From the NCBI GenBank assembly GCA_946184295.1, contig CAMHEZ010000014.1, forward strand, positions 1-57,621: 57,621 bases of DNA, given 5' to 3'. Source of the DNA: an uncultured Clostridia bacterium (lineage in GTDB: Bacteria; Bacillota; Clostridia; Oscillospirales; Acutalibacteraceae). Below, one piece after another: positions 1-6,763 of the stretch; the first letter of the stretch is position 1; every line of letters starts with the position of its first letter. The notes under the pieces are model-generated. The model had not been told where the DNA came from, did no database searches, and worked only from the letters and a program-made list of their open reading frames with translations. Made by a program: the position numbers and the translations under genes.

Positions 1-12
1 CGATTATTGCCC

Positions 13-33
13 CATAAAAGCCATGCTTTTATG
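13..33. other. Short perfect hairpin at left edge
   Basis: CATAAAAGC and GCTTTTATG form a 9-bp stem around a 3-nt loop. No T-run follows, so it is not a clear terminator. It may belong to the 3' end of a gene left of the window. Between here and position 60 nothing else is recognisable. Confidence 0.4.
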
Positions 34-60
34 ACCCGTGTGCAAGTCGGGATTTAAAAA

Positions 61-240
61 TAATTAAGCGAAGCGCGGGAGTGCAGGGGGCGAAGCGCCT
101 CCTGCCAGGTCAAGGGCAGCGCCCTTGCAGGGGCCAAGCTTTCGCTCGCGAAAGCTAAGGCAGTCGCCCCGGGAGCAGGCGCGGCCTGCAAGCGTTACGT
201 GCTGAGATGACCGGTGCAGTCAGGCGAATACAGAAAAGCT
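61..240 (+). repeat. Structured intergenic repeat, copy 1
   Basis: First of six related elements in the window. It opens with AAGCGAAGCGCGGGAGTGCA and closes with GTCAGGCGAATACA. Four successive hairpins can be drawn: I CAGGGGGC/GCGCCTCCTG, II AAGGGC-agc-GCCCTT, III a palindrome AGCTTTCGC-tc-GCGAAAGCT set inside a larger stem, and IV GCAGGC-gcg-GCCTGC. It lies just upstream of the pyk promoter, so it belongs to the untranslated tail of whatever precedes the window. No reading frame is conserved among the copies. Confidence 0.85.
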
Positions 241-269
241 GGCGGCTTATTTTTTTTACACAAAAAACC

Positions 270-298
270 TTTACTTTTGTGACCAAATGGTATATGAT
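270..298 (+). promoter_or_regulatory. Candidate sigma-A promoter of pyk
   Basis: TTTACT (270-275), 17-nt spacer, TATGAT (293-298). The -35 box is weak. It is the only good candidate between repeat copy 1 and pyk, and implies a leader of about 85 nt. Confidence 0.5.
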
Positions 299-392
299 AT
301 TAATGTATAGGGAAATTCCCTAAAATTCATCGGGCGCATATGGCAAAATTCATCGGAAATTCATATAAGCTCTGAAAGGGTTGGTTTTACTC

Positions 393-2147
393 ATGAGAAG
401 AACAAAGATTATCTGCACGCTCGGCCCCGCCACCGACAACGGCGACGTCCTCCGTCAGCTCATGCTGGGCGGCATGAATGTGTGCCGTTTCAATTTCAGC
501 CACGGCGACCACGAGGGGCATAAAAAGCGTCTGGACGCGGTCAAGGCGCTGCGTGAGGAGCTGGGACTGCCCATTGCGGCTCTGCTCGACACCAAGGGTC
601 CGGAAATCCGCACCGGTTTGTTCGAGCCGTCCAAGGTGGAGCTGACACAGGGACAGAAATTCACCCTGACAACCCGTGATATCGTGGGCAGCAACACCAT
701 TTCGTCCATTTCGTTTGCCGGACTGCCCAAGGACGTCAAGCCCGGTCAGCGCATTCTCATTGACGACGGCCTGATTGAACTGACGGTGGATTCCGTCACC
801 GATACCGAAATTTTCTGCACCGTGGTCAACGGCGGCACGGTTTCCAATAACAAGGGCATCAACGTGCCGGGCGTGCGCCTTTCCATGCCCTACCTGAGTG
901 AGCGCGACATCGGGGACATCATGTTCGGCGTGCAGAACGATTACGATTTTATCGCGGCCTCCTTCGTGCGCTGCGCCGAGGACGTGATGCAGATTCGCGC
1001 CCTGCTTGACAAGCTGCACTGCAACACCATCAAGATCATTTCCAAGATCGAAAATTCCGACGGCGTGCAGAACATCGACGAAATCCTTCGTGTGTCCGAC
1101 GGCATTATGATTGCCCGCGGCGACCTCGGCGTGGAGATTCCGCTTCAGGAGATCCCGATCATTCAGAAGCAGCTCATCGACAAGGCTTACAAGGCAGGCA
1201 AAATTGCCGTGACCGCTACGCAGATGCTCGACAGCATGATGAAGAATCCCCGCCCGACCCGTGCGGAATCCACCGACGTGGCCAACGCCATTTATGACGG
1301 CACCAGTGCCATCATGCTCTCCGGCGAGACCGCCGCAGGCAAATATCCCGTTGAAGCGCTGCTCACCATGGCGAAGATTGCCGAACGCGCCGAGTCGGAT
1401 ATCAATTACGCCGGCGGCTTTAAGAGCAATATTGAAAAACTGGGCAACAACGATGTGACCGGCGCGATTTCCCACGCGACCGTCACCACCGCCATCGACC
1501 TGAACGCCAAGGCCATTATCACCGTTACCAAGGCCGGCGGTACGGCGCGTCAGATCAGCAAGCACCGCCCGCCCTGCCCGATCATCGGCTGCACGCCGGA
1601 CCCCAAGGTCGTGCGTCAGATGAATCTCTCCTGGGGCGTGACGCCGCTGCTCATTCCCGAAAAGACCAGCACCGACGAGCTGTTTGAGTGTTCCGCCAAG
1701 GCCGCCGAGGACGCTGGCCTGATCGGTTCCGGCGACCTGACCGTCATCACTGCCGGTGTGCCGATCGGCATTTCCGGCACCACCAACCTGCTGAAAGTAC
1801 ATCTGGCGGGCAACATTCTGGTTTCCGGCAGCGGTATCGGCGAGGGCAAGGTCTGCTCCAAGATCTGTGTCGGCAAGACCGAGGAACAGATTGCGGCGGC
1901 TTTCCAGCCGGGTGATATCATCGTCATTCCCCAGACCAGCAACCGTCTGCTTTCGGCCATGCGCAAGGCAAAGGCCATTGTCACCGAAACGACCGGTATG
2001 AACAGCCACGCGGCCATTGTCGGCATGACGCTCGGTATTCCGGTATTGACCGGCTGCAAGAATGCCACCGATATTCTGCGCAACGGCACCACCGTTGTGG
2101 TGGACGCCGACAAGGGTATTGTCTACGGCGGCGACAAGATCAATTAA
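393..2147 (+). CDS. pyk: Pyruvate kinase with C-terminal PEP-utiliser domain
   Basis: Catalyses phosphoenolpyruvate + ADP to pyruvate + ATP, the last step of glycolysis (cytosolic). The 584-residue protein starts with the family signature RRTKIICTLGPATDNG, has DTKGPEIRTG, the active-site stretch IARGDLGVEIP and the segment MLDSMMKNPRPTRAE. After the usual ~475 residues it carries the extra ~100-residue swivelling PEP-utiliser domain (TETTGMNSHAAIVGMTLGIP) typical of many Firmicutes pyruvate kinases. The ATG at 393 is chosen because AAAGGG ends at 380; the in-frame TTG at 381 abuts that site and has no spacing. The gene is flanked by repeat copies 1 and 2, and no cotranscribed partner such as pfkA is present. 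Confidence 0.97.
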   Translation: MRRTKIICTLGPATDNGDVLRQLMLGGMNVCRFNFSHGDHEGHKKRLDAVKALREELGLPIAALLDTKGPEIRTGLFEPSKVELTQGQKFTLTTRDIVGSNTISSISFAGLPKDVKPGQRILIDDGLIELTVDSVTDTEIFCTVVNGGTVSNNKGINVPGVRLSMPYLSERDIGDIMFGVQNDYDFIAASFVRCAEDVMQIRALLDKLHCNTIKIISKIENSDGVQNIDEILRVSDGIMIARGDLGVEIPLQEIPIIQKQLIDKAYKAGKIAVTATQMLDSMMKNPRPTRAESTDVANAIYDGTSAIMLSGETAAGKYPVEALLTMAKIAERAESDINYAGGFKSNIEKLGNNDVTGAISHATVTTAIDLNAKAIITVTKAGGTARQISKHRPPCPIIGCTPDPKVVRQMNLSWGVTPLLIPEKTSTDELFECSAKAAEDAGLIGSGDLTVITAGVPIGISGTTNLLKVHLAGNILVSGSGIGEGKVCSKICVGKTEEQIAAAFQPGDIIVIPQTSNRLLSAMRKAKAIVTETTGMNSHAAIVGMTLGIPVLTGCKNATDILRNGTTVVVDADKGIVYGGDKIN

Positions 2148-2164
2148 GCCGCGTCTTTTACCCA

Positions 2165-2345
2165 GGCGGCGCGGGAGTCCAAGGGGACTGGTCCTCCTGG
2201 CGGGTCAAGGGCAGCGCCCTTGCAGGGAGTAAGCTTTCGCTAGCGAAAGCTAGGACACTCGTCCCACAAGCGAAGCCTTCGGCTGAGCGAGCGAAACGCG
2301 CTTGGATTTTCGATACGGTCGGGCGAATACAAATACAGCCCTATA
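2165..2345 (+). repeat. Structured intergenic repeat, copy 2
   Basis: Starts about 17 nt after the pyk stop. Hairpins: I CCAAGGGGAC/GTCCTCCTGG, II AAGGGC-agc-GCCCTT, III perfect 20-bp palindrome AGCTTTCGCTAGCGAAAGCT within the outer stem, IV AGCC-ttc-GGCT flanked by GA/GA. It ends GTCGGGCGAATACA. Only copies 1 and 2 carry the AGCTTTCGC palindrome, so the pair that brackets pyk are the closest relatives. Confidence 0.85.
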
Positions 2346-2435
2346 CTGCGATTTGCTTTGTTCCGACCGGAGAAAAAGCTTCACGCTTCCGAGCGCTTGG
2401 CTAATTTGCAGATAAACAAAGGAGAAAAGATACCC

Positions 2436-2774
2436 ATGCCTTTTATCAATACCAAAACCAACGTTTCTGTCCCCAAGGAGAAAGAAATCGCCGTCAAGAC
2501 CCGTCTGGGGCAGGCTATCTCGCTGCTGCCCGGCAAGAGTGAGCAGTGGTTGATGGTGGGCTTTGAGCCGGAAACCCCTCTTTATTTCAGAGGAAACGGC
2601 GATCAGAAAATCGCTTTTGTCGATGTGAGCATTTACGGCAGCGCCTCCAAGGCTGCCTGCGACAAGCTCACGGCGGCGATCACCGCTATTCTCCGCGAGG
2701 AACTTGACATCGAGCAGGTTTATATCAAGTACGGGGAGGTGGAAATATGGGGGTTCAACGGGAGCAACTTCTGA
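2436..2774 (+). CDS. MIF-like tautomerase (phenylpyruvate tautomerase family)
   Basis: A 112-residue protein of the macrophage migration inhibitory factor/tautomerase superfamily. The catalytic Pro immediately follows the initiator Met (MPFINTKTNV), a Lys lies in LLPGKSEQW at the place of MIF Lys32, and the end GFNGSNF resembles the GWNNSTF end of MIF with its conserved Asn. The length fits one trimer-forming subunit. In the family the N-terminal Pro acts as general base in keto-enol tautomerisation; the physiological substrate in bacteria is usually unknown. The ATG at 2436 follows AAAGGAG (2418-2424); the upstream in-frame ATG at 2358 would bury Pro1 and is rejected. It precedes the alarmone synthetase gene by 59 nt. 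Confidence 0.85.
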   Translation: MPFINTKTNVSVPKEKEIAVKTRLGQAISLLPGKSEQWLMVGFEPETPLYFRGNGDQKIAFVDVSIYGSASKAACDKLTAAITAILREELDIEQVYIKYGEVEIWGFNGSNF

Positions 2775-2833
2775 CAGGTCTGACGATGCTGCGGCTGCTC
2801 CGTTGAACGCGGCAGAAACCCATTTGACGTACT

Positions 2834-3562
2834 ATGTCTGATAAATACCGCGTTGTACTATCCAAGGAAGATTTTTCTCCCGACGAGTGTGAACTGATAA
2901 AAAAGCTGGCCGGTTATGATCCCTACTGCGGCGACCCAAAAACGGAACTGAACAGGTGTCTGGAAGAATATCTCACGTTTCAGGGTGTGTATGTGTGCGC
3001 CTGCAAAAAGCTGCGCACCAACCTGGAGAATCTGGAGCTGGATTACCGGATACAGCACGATCACCGCGTGCTGCGCAGCATTGACAGCCGTATTAAATCG
3101 GTCAAGAGCATCTGTGCCAAACTGACGCGCAAGCATTTGTCGCTCACCTTGAACAATGTCAAAAACAAGCTTACCGATATTGCCGGTATCCGGGTAATTT
3201 GCCCCTATATCCGCGATATCTATGAAATCCGTGACCGGCTGCTGGCGCAGGGCAATATCGAGCTGCTGCGCTGCTCTGACTATATCAAAAAGCCAAAGCA
3301 GAGCGGGTACCGCAGTCTGCACCTGATTGTGTCGGTATCGCTGCACCTGCCGGGCGAAACGGTTTCCGTTCCGGTAGAAATTCAGCTGCGCACGGTAGCG
3401 ATGGATTCGTGGGCAGGTCTCGAGCATAAGTTGAAATACAAAAATCCCCGTGGCGTTTCCAATGAGATTGCCGAGCAGCTCCGCAACTGCGCCGATGTTA
3501 TCGCGCAGACCGATGAGCAGATGCAGCGTATTTATGAATCGCTTTTTATTGAGGGGCAGTAA
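2834..3562 (+). CDS. Small alarmone (p)ppGpp synthetase
   Basis: A 242-residue protein with only the RelA/SpoT synthetase domain, like the RelQ/RelP small alarmone synthetases that transfer pyrophosphate from ATP to GDP/GTP. Visible motifs are DIAGIRVICPYIRDIY (about residues 116-131), KKPKQSGYRSLHL and VEIQLRTVAMDSWAGLEHKL. There is no HD hydrolase, TGS or ACT domain, as expected of the short class. A weak helical extension flanks each side. No clear Shine-Dalgarno precedes the ATG at 2834, but the N-terminus matches the usual family length. A terminator follows. Confidence 0.9.
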   Translation: MSDKYRVVLSKEDFSPDECELIKKLAGYDPYCGDPKTELNRCLEEYLTFQGVYVCACKKLRTNLENLELDYRIQHDHRVLRSIDSRIKSVKSICAKLTRKHLSLTLNNVKNKLTDIAGIRVICPYIRDIYEIRDRLLAQGNIELLRCSDYIKKPKQSGYRSLHLIVSVSLHLPGETVSVPVEIQLRTVAMDSWAGLEHKLKYKNPRGVSNEIAEQLRNCADVIAQTDEQMQRIYESLFIEGQ

Positions 3563-3637
3563 AAAAAGACAGACGGGGGTTGATGTGGCTGAATAAGATT
3601 CATTCAGGCGCATCAACCCATGATGCCCGTTAAAAGT

Positions 3638-3680
3638 GCGATGTGCAGCGATAAGAATCGCCGTGCATGGCGCTTTTTTT
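3638..3680 (+). terminator. Rho-independent terminator after alarmone synthetase
   Basis: GCGAT-aaga-ATCGC topped stem, extended by GCG.TGCA/TGCA.CGC with wobble pairs, followed by T7 at 3674-3680. Just upstream (3577-3585 and 3611-3619) GGGTTGATG and CATCAACCC form a second long imperfect hairpin without a T-run. Confidence 0.75.
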
Positions 3681-3730
3681 GTCATGATGCACCGGGTAGG
3701 ATTTGTTCCAAAATATTTACAATTCTGTTG

Positions 3731-3759
3731 TTGACTTTGGGTAATCCGCATATTATGAT
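3731..3759 (+). promoter_or_regulatory. Sigma-A promoter of coaE-slt
   Basis: TTGACT (3731-3736), 17-nt spacer, TATGAT (3754-3759). The predicted start of transcription is about 40 nt before the coaE ATG. Confidence 0.7.
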
Positions 3760-3806
3760 GAGAGCAAATCCGATAGCAAAGCAAAAAAAGCGGGGGAAAT
3801 CAAAAA

Positions 3807-4403
3807 ATGCTGATTGGTATTACAGGCCCCAGCGGCGCGGGAAAAGGCTTGGTTGTGCGGCAATTTCAAGAGCGGGGCTTCCGGGTGATTGATGCGGATC
3901 AGGTGGCGCGTGAGGTAGTGCTGCCCGGCGAAACCGCTTTGACGAAGCTGGCGGAAGCATTCGGAGAAGATATCATTCAGCCCGACGGCACACTCGACCG
4001 CAGATTGCTTGCCCAGCGTGCCTTTTCCTCGCGCGAAAGCACCGACCGCATGAACGATATCATGCTGACGGAAATCTGCAAGCGCATGATGGCGCGTGCA
4101 GAAGAATGCCGGGGCAGGGGAGAGGCGTGTCTGTTTGACGCTCCTCTGCTGATTGAAGCGGGGCTGGAGCGGGACTGTGACTGCTGCGTTGCCGTGATTG
4201 CACCGCTCAGCGTGAGAATGGCGCGTCTGGCGGAGCGTGACGGTCTGACGGAGGAGGAAATCCGCAGCCGCGTCAGCATGCAGCACGAGGACGCATATTA
4301 TACCTCACGCTGCCAATATATTATTATGAATGACAGCGATATTCCGTCGCTGAACCGTCAGACACAGTGGGTGATTCAATTGATAACAGGTGTGGTGAAG
4401 TAA
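3807..4403 (+). CDS. coaE: Dephospho-CoA kinase
   Basis: Phosphorylates the 3'-OH of dephospho-CoA with ATP, the last step of CoA synthesis (cytosolic P-loop kinase, 198 residues, normal length). Seen: MLIGITGPSGAGKG at the N-terminus, VIDADQVAREV, DAPLLIEAG and the lid region RLAERDGLTEEEIRSRV. The last Walker A position, normally Ser/Thr after GK, is Gly here (AGKGL), an unusual change in a magnesium-coordinating position. Gene order coaE followed immediately by a lytic transglycosylase is, from memory, common in clostridia. The ATG follows a GGGGG run at 3792-3796. Confidence 0.93.
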   Translation: MLIGITGPSGAGKGLVVRQFQERGFRVIDADQVAREVVLPGETALTKLAEAFGEDIIQPDGTLDRRLLAQRAFSSRESTDRMNDIMLTEICKRMMARAEECRGRGEACLFDAPLLIEAGLERDCDCCVAVIAPLSVRMARLAERDGLTEEEIRSRVSMQHEDAYYTSRCQYIIMNDSDIPSLNRQTQWVIQLITGVVK

Positions 4404-4961
4404 ATGGTATGGAACCTTCATCGAAGGAGGGGACTGCTGGCCTTTTTCCTGACGGCAGTCATACTTGCGGGAGCAGCCTGCGGGAGTCTTCACTTGGTTA
4501 AGCGGTATTTGTATCCCAGAGGCTATTGCAATCATGTGGAAAAATACTGTGCCGAATACGGGATTGATGAAAATCTGGTGTATGCGGTGATTCATACCGA
4601 AAGCGGCTTTGACAGCGACGCGGTGTCTCATATGGGGGCCTGCGGTCTGATGCAGCTCATGCCGGAGACCTTTGAATGGCTTGGCACCAAGCTGGGAGCG
4701 GGCAGCGATGAGAATATCTTCGATCCTGAGACCAATATCCGCTATGGCATTTATTTTTTGTCGCTGCTTCACGCGGAATTTGGCGATGAAAGACTGGCCG
4801 TGGCCGCCTATCACGCGGGAATGGGGCGAGTGAATCAATGGCTGTCGGACGAACTGCTCTCGCCGGACGGGAGAACTTTGGAGAATATCCCTTTCAGTGA
4901 CACGGAGTATTATGTCAAGAAGGTTGAGCGTGCCAAGCGGGTATATGAAAATTTGTATTGA
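4404..4961 (+). CDS. Membrane-anchored lytic transglycosylase (SLT fold)
   Basis: A 185-residue protein with an N-terminal Arg/Lys-flanked hydrophobic segment (about residues 9-31) that probably anchors it, and one SLT domain. The catalytic Glu is in AVIHTESGFDS and the second family motif is GACGLMQLMPETF, followed by the AAYHAGMG motif. Such enzymes cleave the MurNAc-GlcNAc bond of peptidoglycan with 1,6-anhydro ring formation. Its ATG directly abuts the coaE stop codon, implying translational coupling. Confidence 0.9.
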   Translation: MVWNLHRRRGLLAFFLTAVILAGAACGSLHLVKRYLYPRGYCNHVEKYCAEYGIDENLVYAVIHTESGFDSDAVSHMGACGLMQLMPETFEWLGTKLGAGSDENIFDPETNIRYGIYFLSLLHAEFGDERLAVAAYHAGMGRVNQWLSDELLSPDGRTLENIPFSDTEYYVKKVERAKRVYENLY

Positions 4962-4989
4962 AATTTCTTACAAAACAACAGAATAACGA

Positions 4990-5018
4990 TTGACAATCAG
5001 AGAGATAAACGATATAAT
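4990..5018 (+). promoter_or_regulatory. Perfect consensus sigma-A promoter
   Basis: TTGACA (4990-4995), 17-nt spacer, TATAAT (5013-5018), all twelve consensus bases. It drives the DUF1836 gene and overlaps the long inverted repeat at 5005-5049. Such a strong promoter covered by a palindrome suggests repression. Confidence 0.85.
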
Positions 5019-5049
5019 CTAATTATTAAAACCAGATTGTATCGTTTAT
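5005..5049. promoter_or_regulatory. 16-bp-arm inverted repeat over -10/start site (candidate operator)
   Basis: Left arm ATAAACGATATAATCT (5005-5020), right arm AGATTGTATCGTTTAT (5034-5049). The arms are exact reverse complements except at one position, with a 13-nt gap. The left arm contains the -10 box and the gap contains the expected transcription start, so a dimeric repressor bound here would block RNA polymerase. It could also form an mRNA hairpin only if transcription began upstream, which the promoter position argues against. Confidence 0.7.
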
Positions 5050-5067
5050 TTTGATGTTGCGGTGATA

Positions 5068-5634
5068 ATGATGGAAAATGTCAATTTTGAAAAAGACGAC
5101 AGAATGCTCGCATTCGTGCGGGTTGTGTCGGAGTTTCGCCTGCCCCGCTGGGAGCAGATTCCCGCGCTGGGGCTGTATATGGATCAGGTGGTTACGGTGA
5201 TTGAAAAGGTGCTGTCTCCGGTTCTGTGCTTCAACGGCGAGGCGTTTATTACCTCTTCCATGGTCAATAATTATGTTAAGCTGGGCATGGTGCAGAAGCC
5301 CGAAAAAAAGAAATACGGCCGGGAGCACATTGCGGGATTGATTGTCATTACCGTGCTCAAGCAGTCGCTGGCGATCGGAGATATCCGGCTGGGCATGGAC
5401 ACGGTGCTGACAGGTGGGCCTAAAGCACAGTCTTATGACAGCTTCTGTGATTATGTGGAGCGCGCGTTGCAGATTGTGGCCGACAGTGTGAGTTCTCCGG
5501 AAAACACGGCGGAAATCAGTCTGGAAGGCGATCCGCTGATTCTGATGGCGGCCTGTTCTTTTGCAACCAAAATCTTTGCCGCAAAGATGCTCTCGGTGGT
5601 GCGGGAAAACGAAAAAGGAAAATTGTCCGAGTAG
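5068..5634 (+). CDS. DUF1836 family protein, possible DNA-binding regulator
   Basis: About 188 residues with the features I associate with DUF1836: LPRWEQIPALGLYMDQVVTV near residue 29 and a central SSMVNNYVKLGMV...KKKYGREHIAGL segment that reads like a MerR-type winged helix (helix-turn-helix followed by a basic wing). The function of the family is not established. The very strong promoter with an overlapping palindrome makes autoregulation a reasonable inference. Start: ATG at 5068 or 5071; only GGTGAT lies upstream, so the exact start is uncertain. The gene is followed by degV after 82 nt. Confidence 0.75.
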   Translation: MMENVNFEKDDRMLAFVRVVSEFRLPRWEQIPALGLYMDQVVTVIEKVLSPVLCFNGEAFITSSMVNNYVKLGMVQKPEKKKYGREHIAGLIVITVLKQSLAIGDIRLGMDTVLTGGPKAQSYDSFCDYVERALQIVADSVSSPENTAEISLEGDPLILMAACSFATKIFAAKMLSVVRENEKGKLSE

Positions 5635-5716
5635 TTCCCAATGAAAATGATGAGATTGTGACAAGTGATAAACCGGCTTTGGAAGCCAAAATCTGAAGAT
5701 GTGTGAGGTTATGTGT

Positions 5717-6574
5717 ATGAACAAACAAAAGATTGCGCTGATGGTGGATTCCGGCACCGACGTGCCGCCGCAGTTCCGGGAAAAGTACCATATGTACTGG
5801 CTGCCGCTGCTGATTAATTACGCCGACCGGCAGTGCCGCGATGGCGTTGACATTCAGCCGCAGGAGATGTATGACCTGCTGCCCGTGGAGATTCCCAAGA
5901 CCTCGCTGCCCGAAGGCGGCATGGTGGAGGCGATGTTCAATCAGATCAGGGCTGACGGCTTTGAACGTGTGTTTGTGGTGACCATTTCATCGGGACTCAG
6001 TGGCACTTATAATATGGTGCGCCTGATTGCCGAGGAGTACAAGGATCTGGACATTTTTGTACTGGACACCAAAAACATCTCCATCGGCTCGGGTCTGCTG
6101 GCGATTCGCGCCGCGCAGATGGTGTACGATGAGGGCATGAGCTGGGAAGAGCTGATTCTGCGGATGCCGCGCGAAGTGCCGAAATCGAAGGTGTTTTTCT
6201 GTCTCGATACGTTAAAATATCTGCAAAAGGGCGGACGCATCGGTCTGGTGACGGCCATGCTCGGCGCGTCGCTGAGTCTCAAGCCCATCATTTCCTGCAA
6301 CGAGAACGGTGTTTATTACACGGCAGGCAAGGCCATTGGCCGTACCCGCTCGATTCAAAAGGTGATTGATCTGGCTCACGCGTTTGCGCAGAGCGCCCAA
6401 CAGGTCGATCTTGCTGTGATGAACGGCTGCGCGCCGGAGGACGGTCATCATGCCCGCAATGTCGTGGAAGGTACGATTGTCAACGGCACGGTGACAGTTA
6501 CGGGACAGATCGGCGCCGCGTTGGGCGTGCATACCGGTCCGGGGCTGATCGGTGTGGGCGTGCTGCAAAGGTAG
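5717..6574 (+). CDS. DegV family fatty-acid-binding protein
   Basis: A 285-residue DegV-fold protein. Seen: IALMVDSGTDVPPQF at the N-terminus, TSLPEGG, the VTISSGLSGTYNM motif with the Ser that contacts the fatty acid carboxylate, and SLKPIISCNENGVY in the second domain. In Firmicutes, DegV/FakB-like proteins present fatty acids to the FakA kinase; no fakA homologue is in the window, so that role is only inferred. The ATG at 5717 lies 8 nt after GTGAGG (5703-5708); upstream ATGs at 5699 and 5711 lack a spaced ribosome site. A terminator follows. Confidence 0.9.
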   Translation: MNKQKIALMVDSGTDVPPQFREKYHMYWLPLLINYADRQCRDGVDIQPQEMYDLLPVEIPKTSLPEGGMVEAMFNQIRADGFERVFVVTISSGLSGTYNMVRLIAEEYKDLDIFVLDTKNISIGSGLLAIRAAQMVYDEGMSWEELILRMPREVPKSKVFFCLDTLKYLQKGGRIGLVTAMLGASLSLKPIISCNENGVYYTAGKAIGRTRSIQKVIDLAHAFAQSAQQVDLAVMNGCAPEDGHHARNVVEGTIVNGTVTVTGQIGAALGVHTGPGLIGVGVLQR

Positions 6575-6633
6575 CCATATGGCAATGAAGCGTCTGCGCG
6601 CGCACTGAGAGGTTGACAACATTTGCCACATAC

Positions 6634-6666
6634 AAAAGTCCGAATCACATCTGTTCGGGCTTTTTT
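6634..6666 (+). terminator. Rho-independent terminator after degV
   Basis: AAGTCCGAA/TTCGGGCTT stem (one G-T pair) with a 9-nt loop and T6 tail. Confidence 0.8.
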
Positions 6667-6699
6667 GTCGTAAAAGATGTGGTTTTTATGGAATAGTGC

Positions 6700-6728
6700 T
6701 TGCCAATGGCGGATTTTTATTGTATCAT
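6700..6728 (+). promoter_or_regulatory. Sigma-A promoter of GH13 gene
   Basis: TTGCCA (6700-6705), 17-nt spacer, TATCAT (6723-6728), 36 nt before the ATG. No cre-like operator was recognised. Confidence 0.7.
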
Positions 6729-6763
6729 TATCATAAAAAAACGTCATAGGAGTGGTGACTTTG

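Noticed and set aside
387-2009. A 540-codon open frame on the strand opposite pyk
   Set aside because: It is a mirror of the pyk codon bias; the translation is His/Gly-rich without any domain, and pyk itself is certain. The same applies to long opposite frames over the fusion gene (26837-28945), gltB and the L,D-transpeptidase gene.
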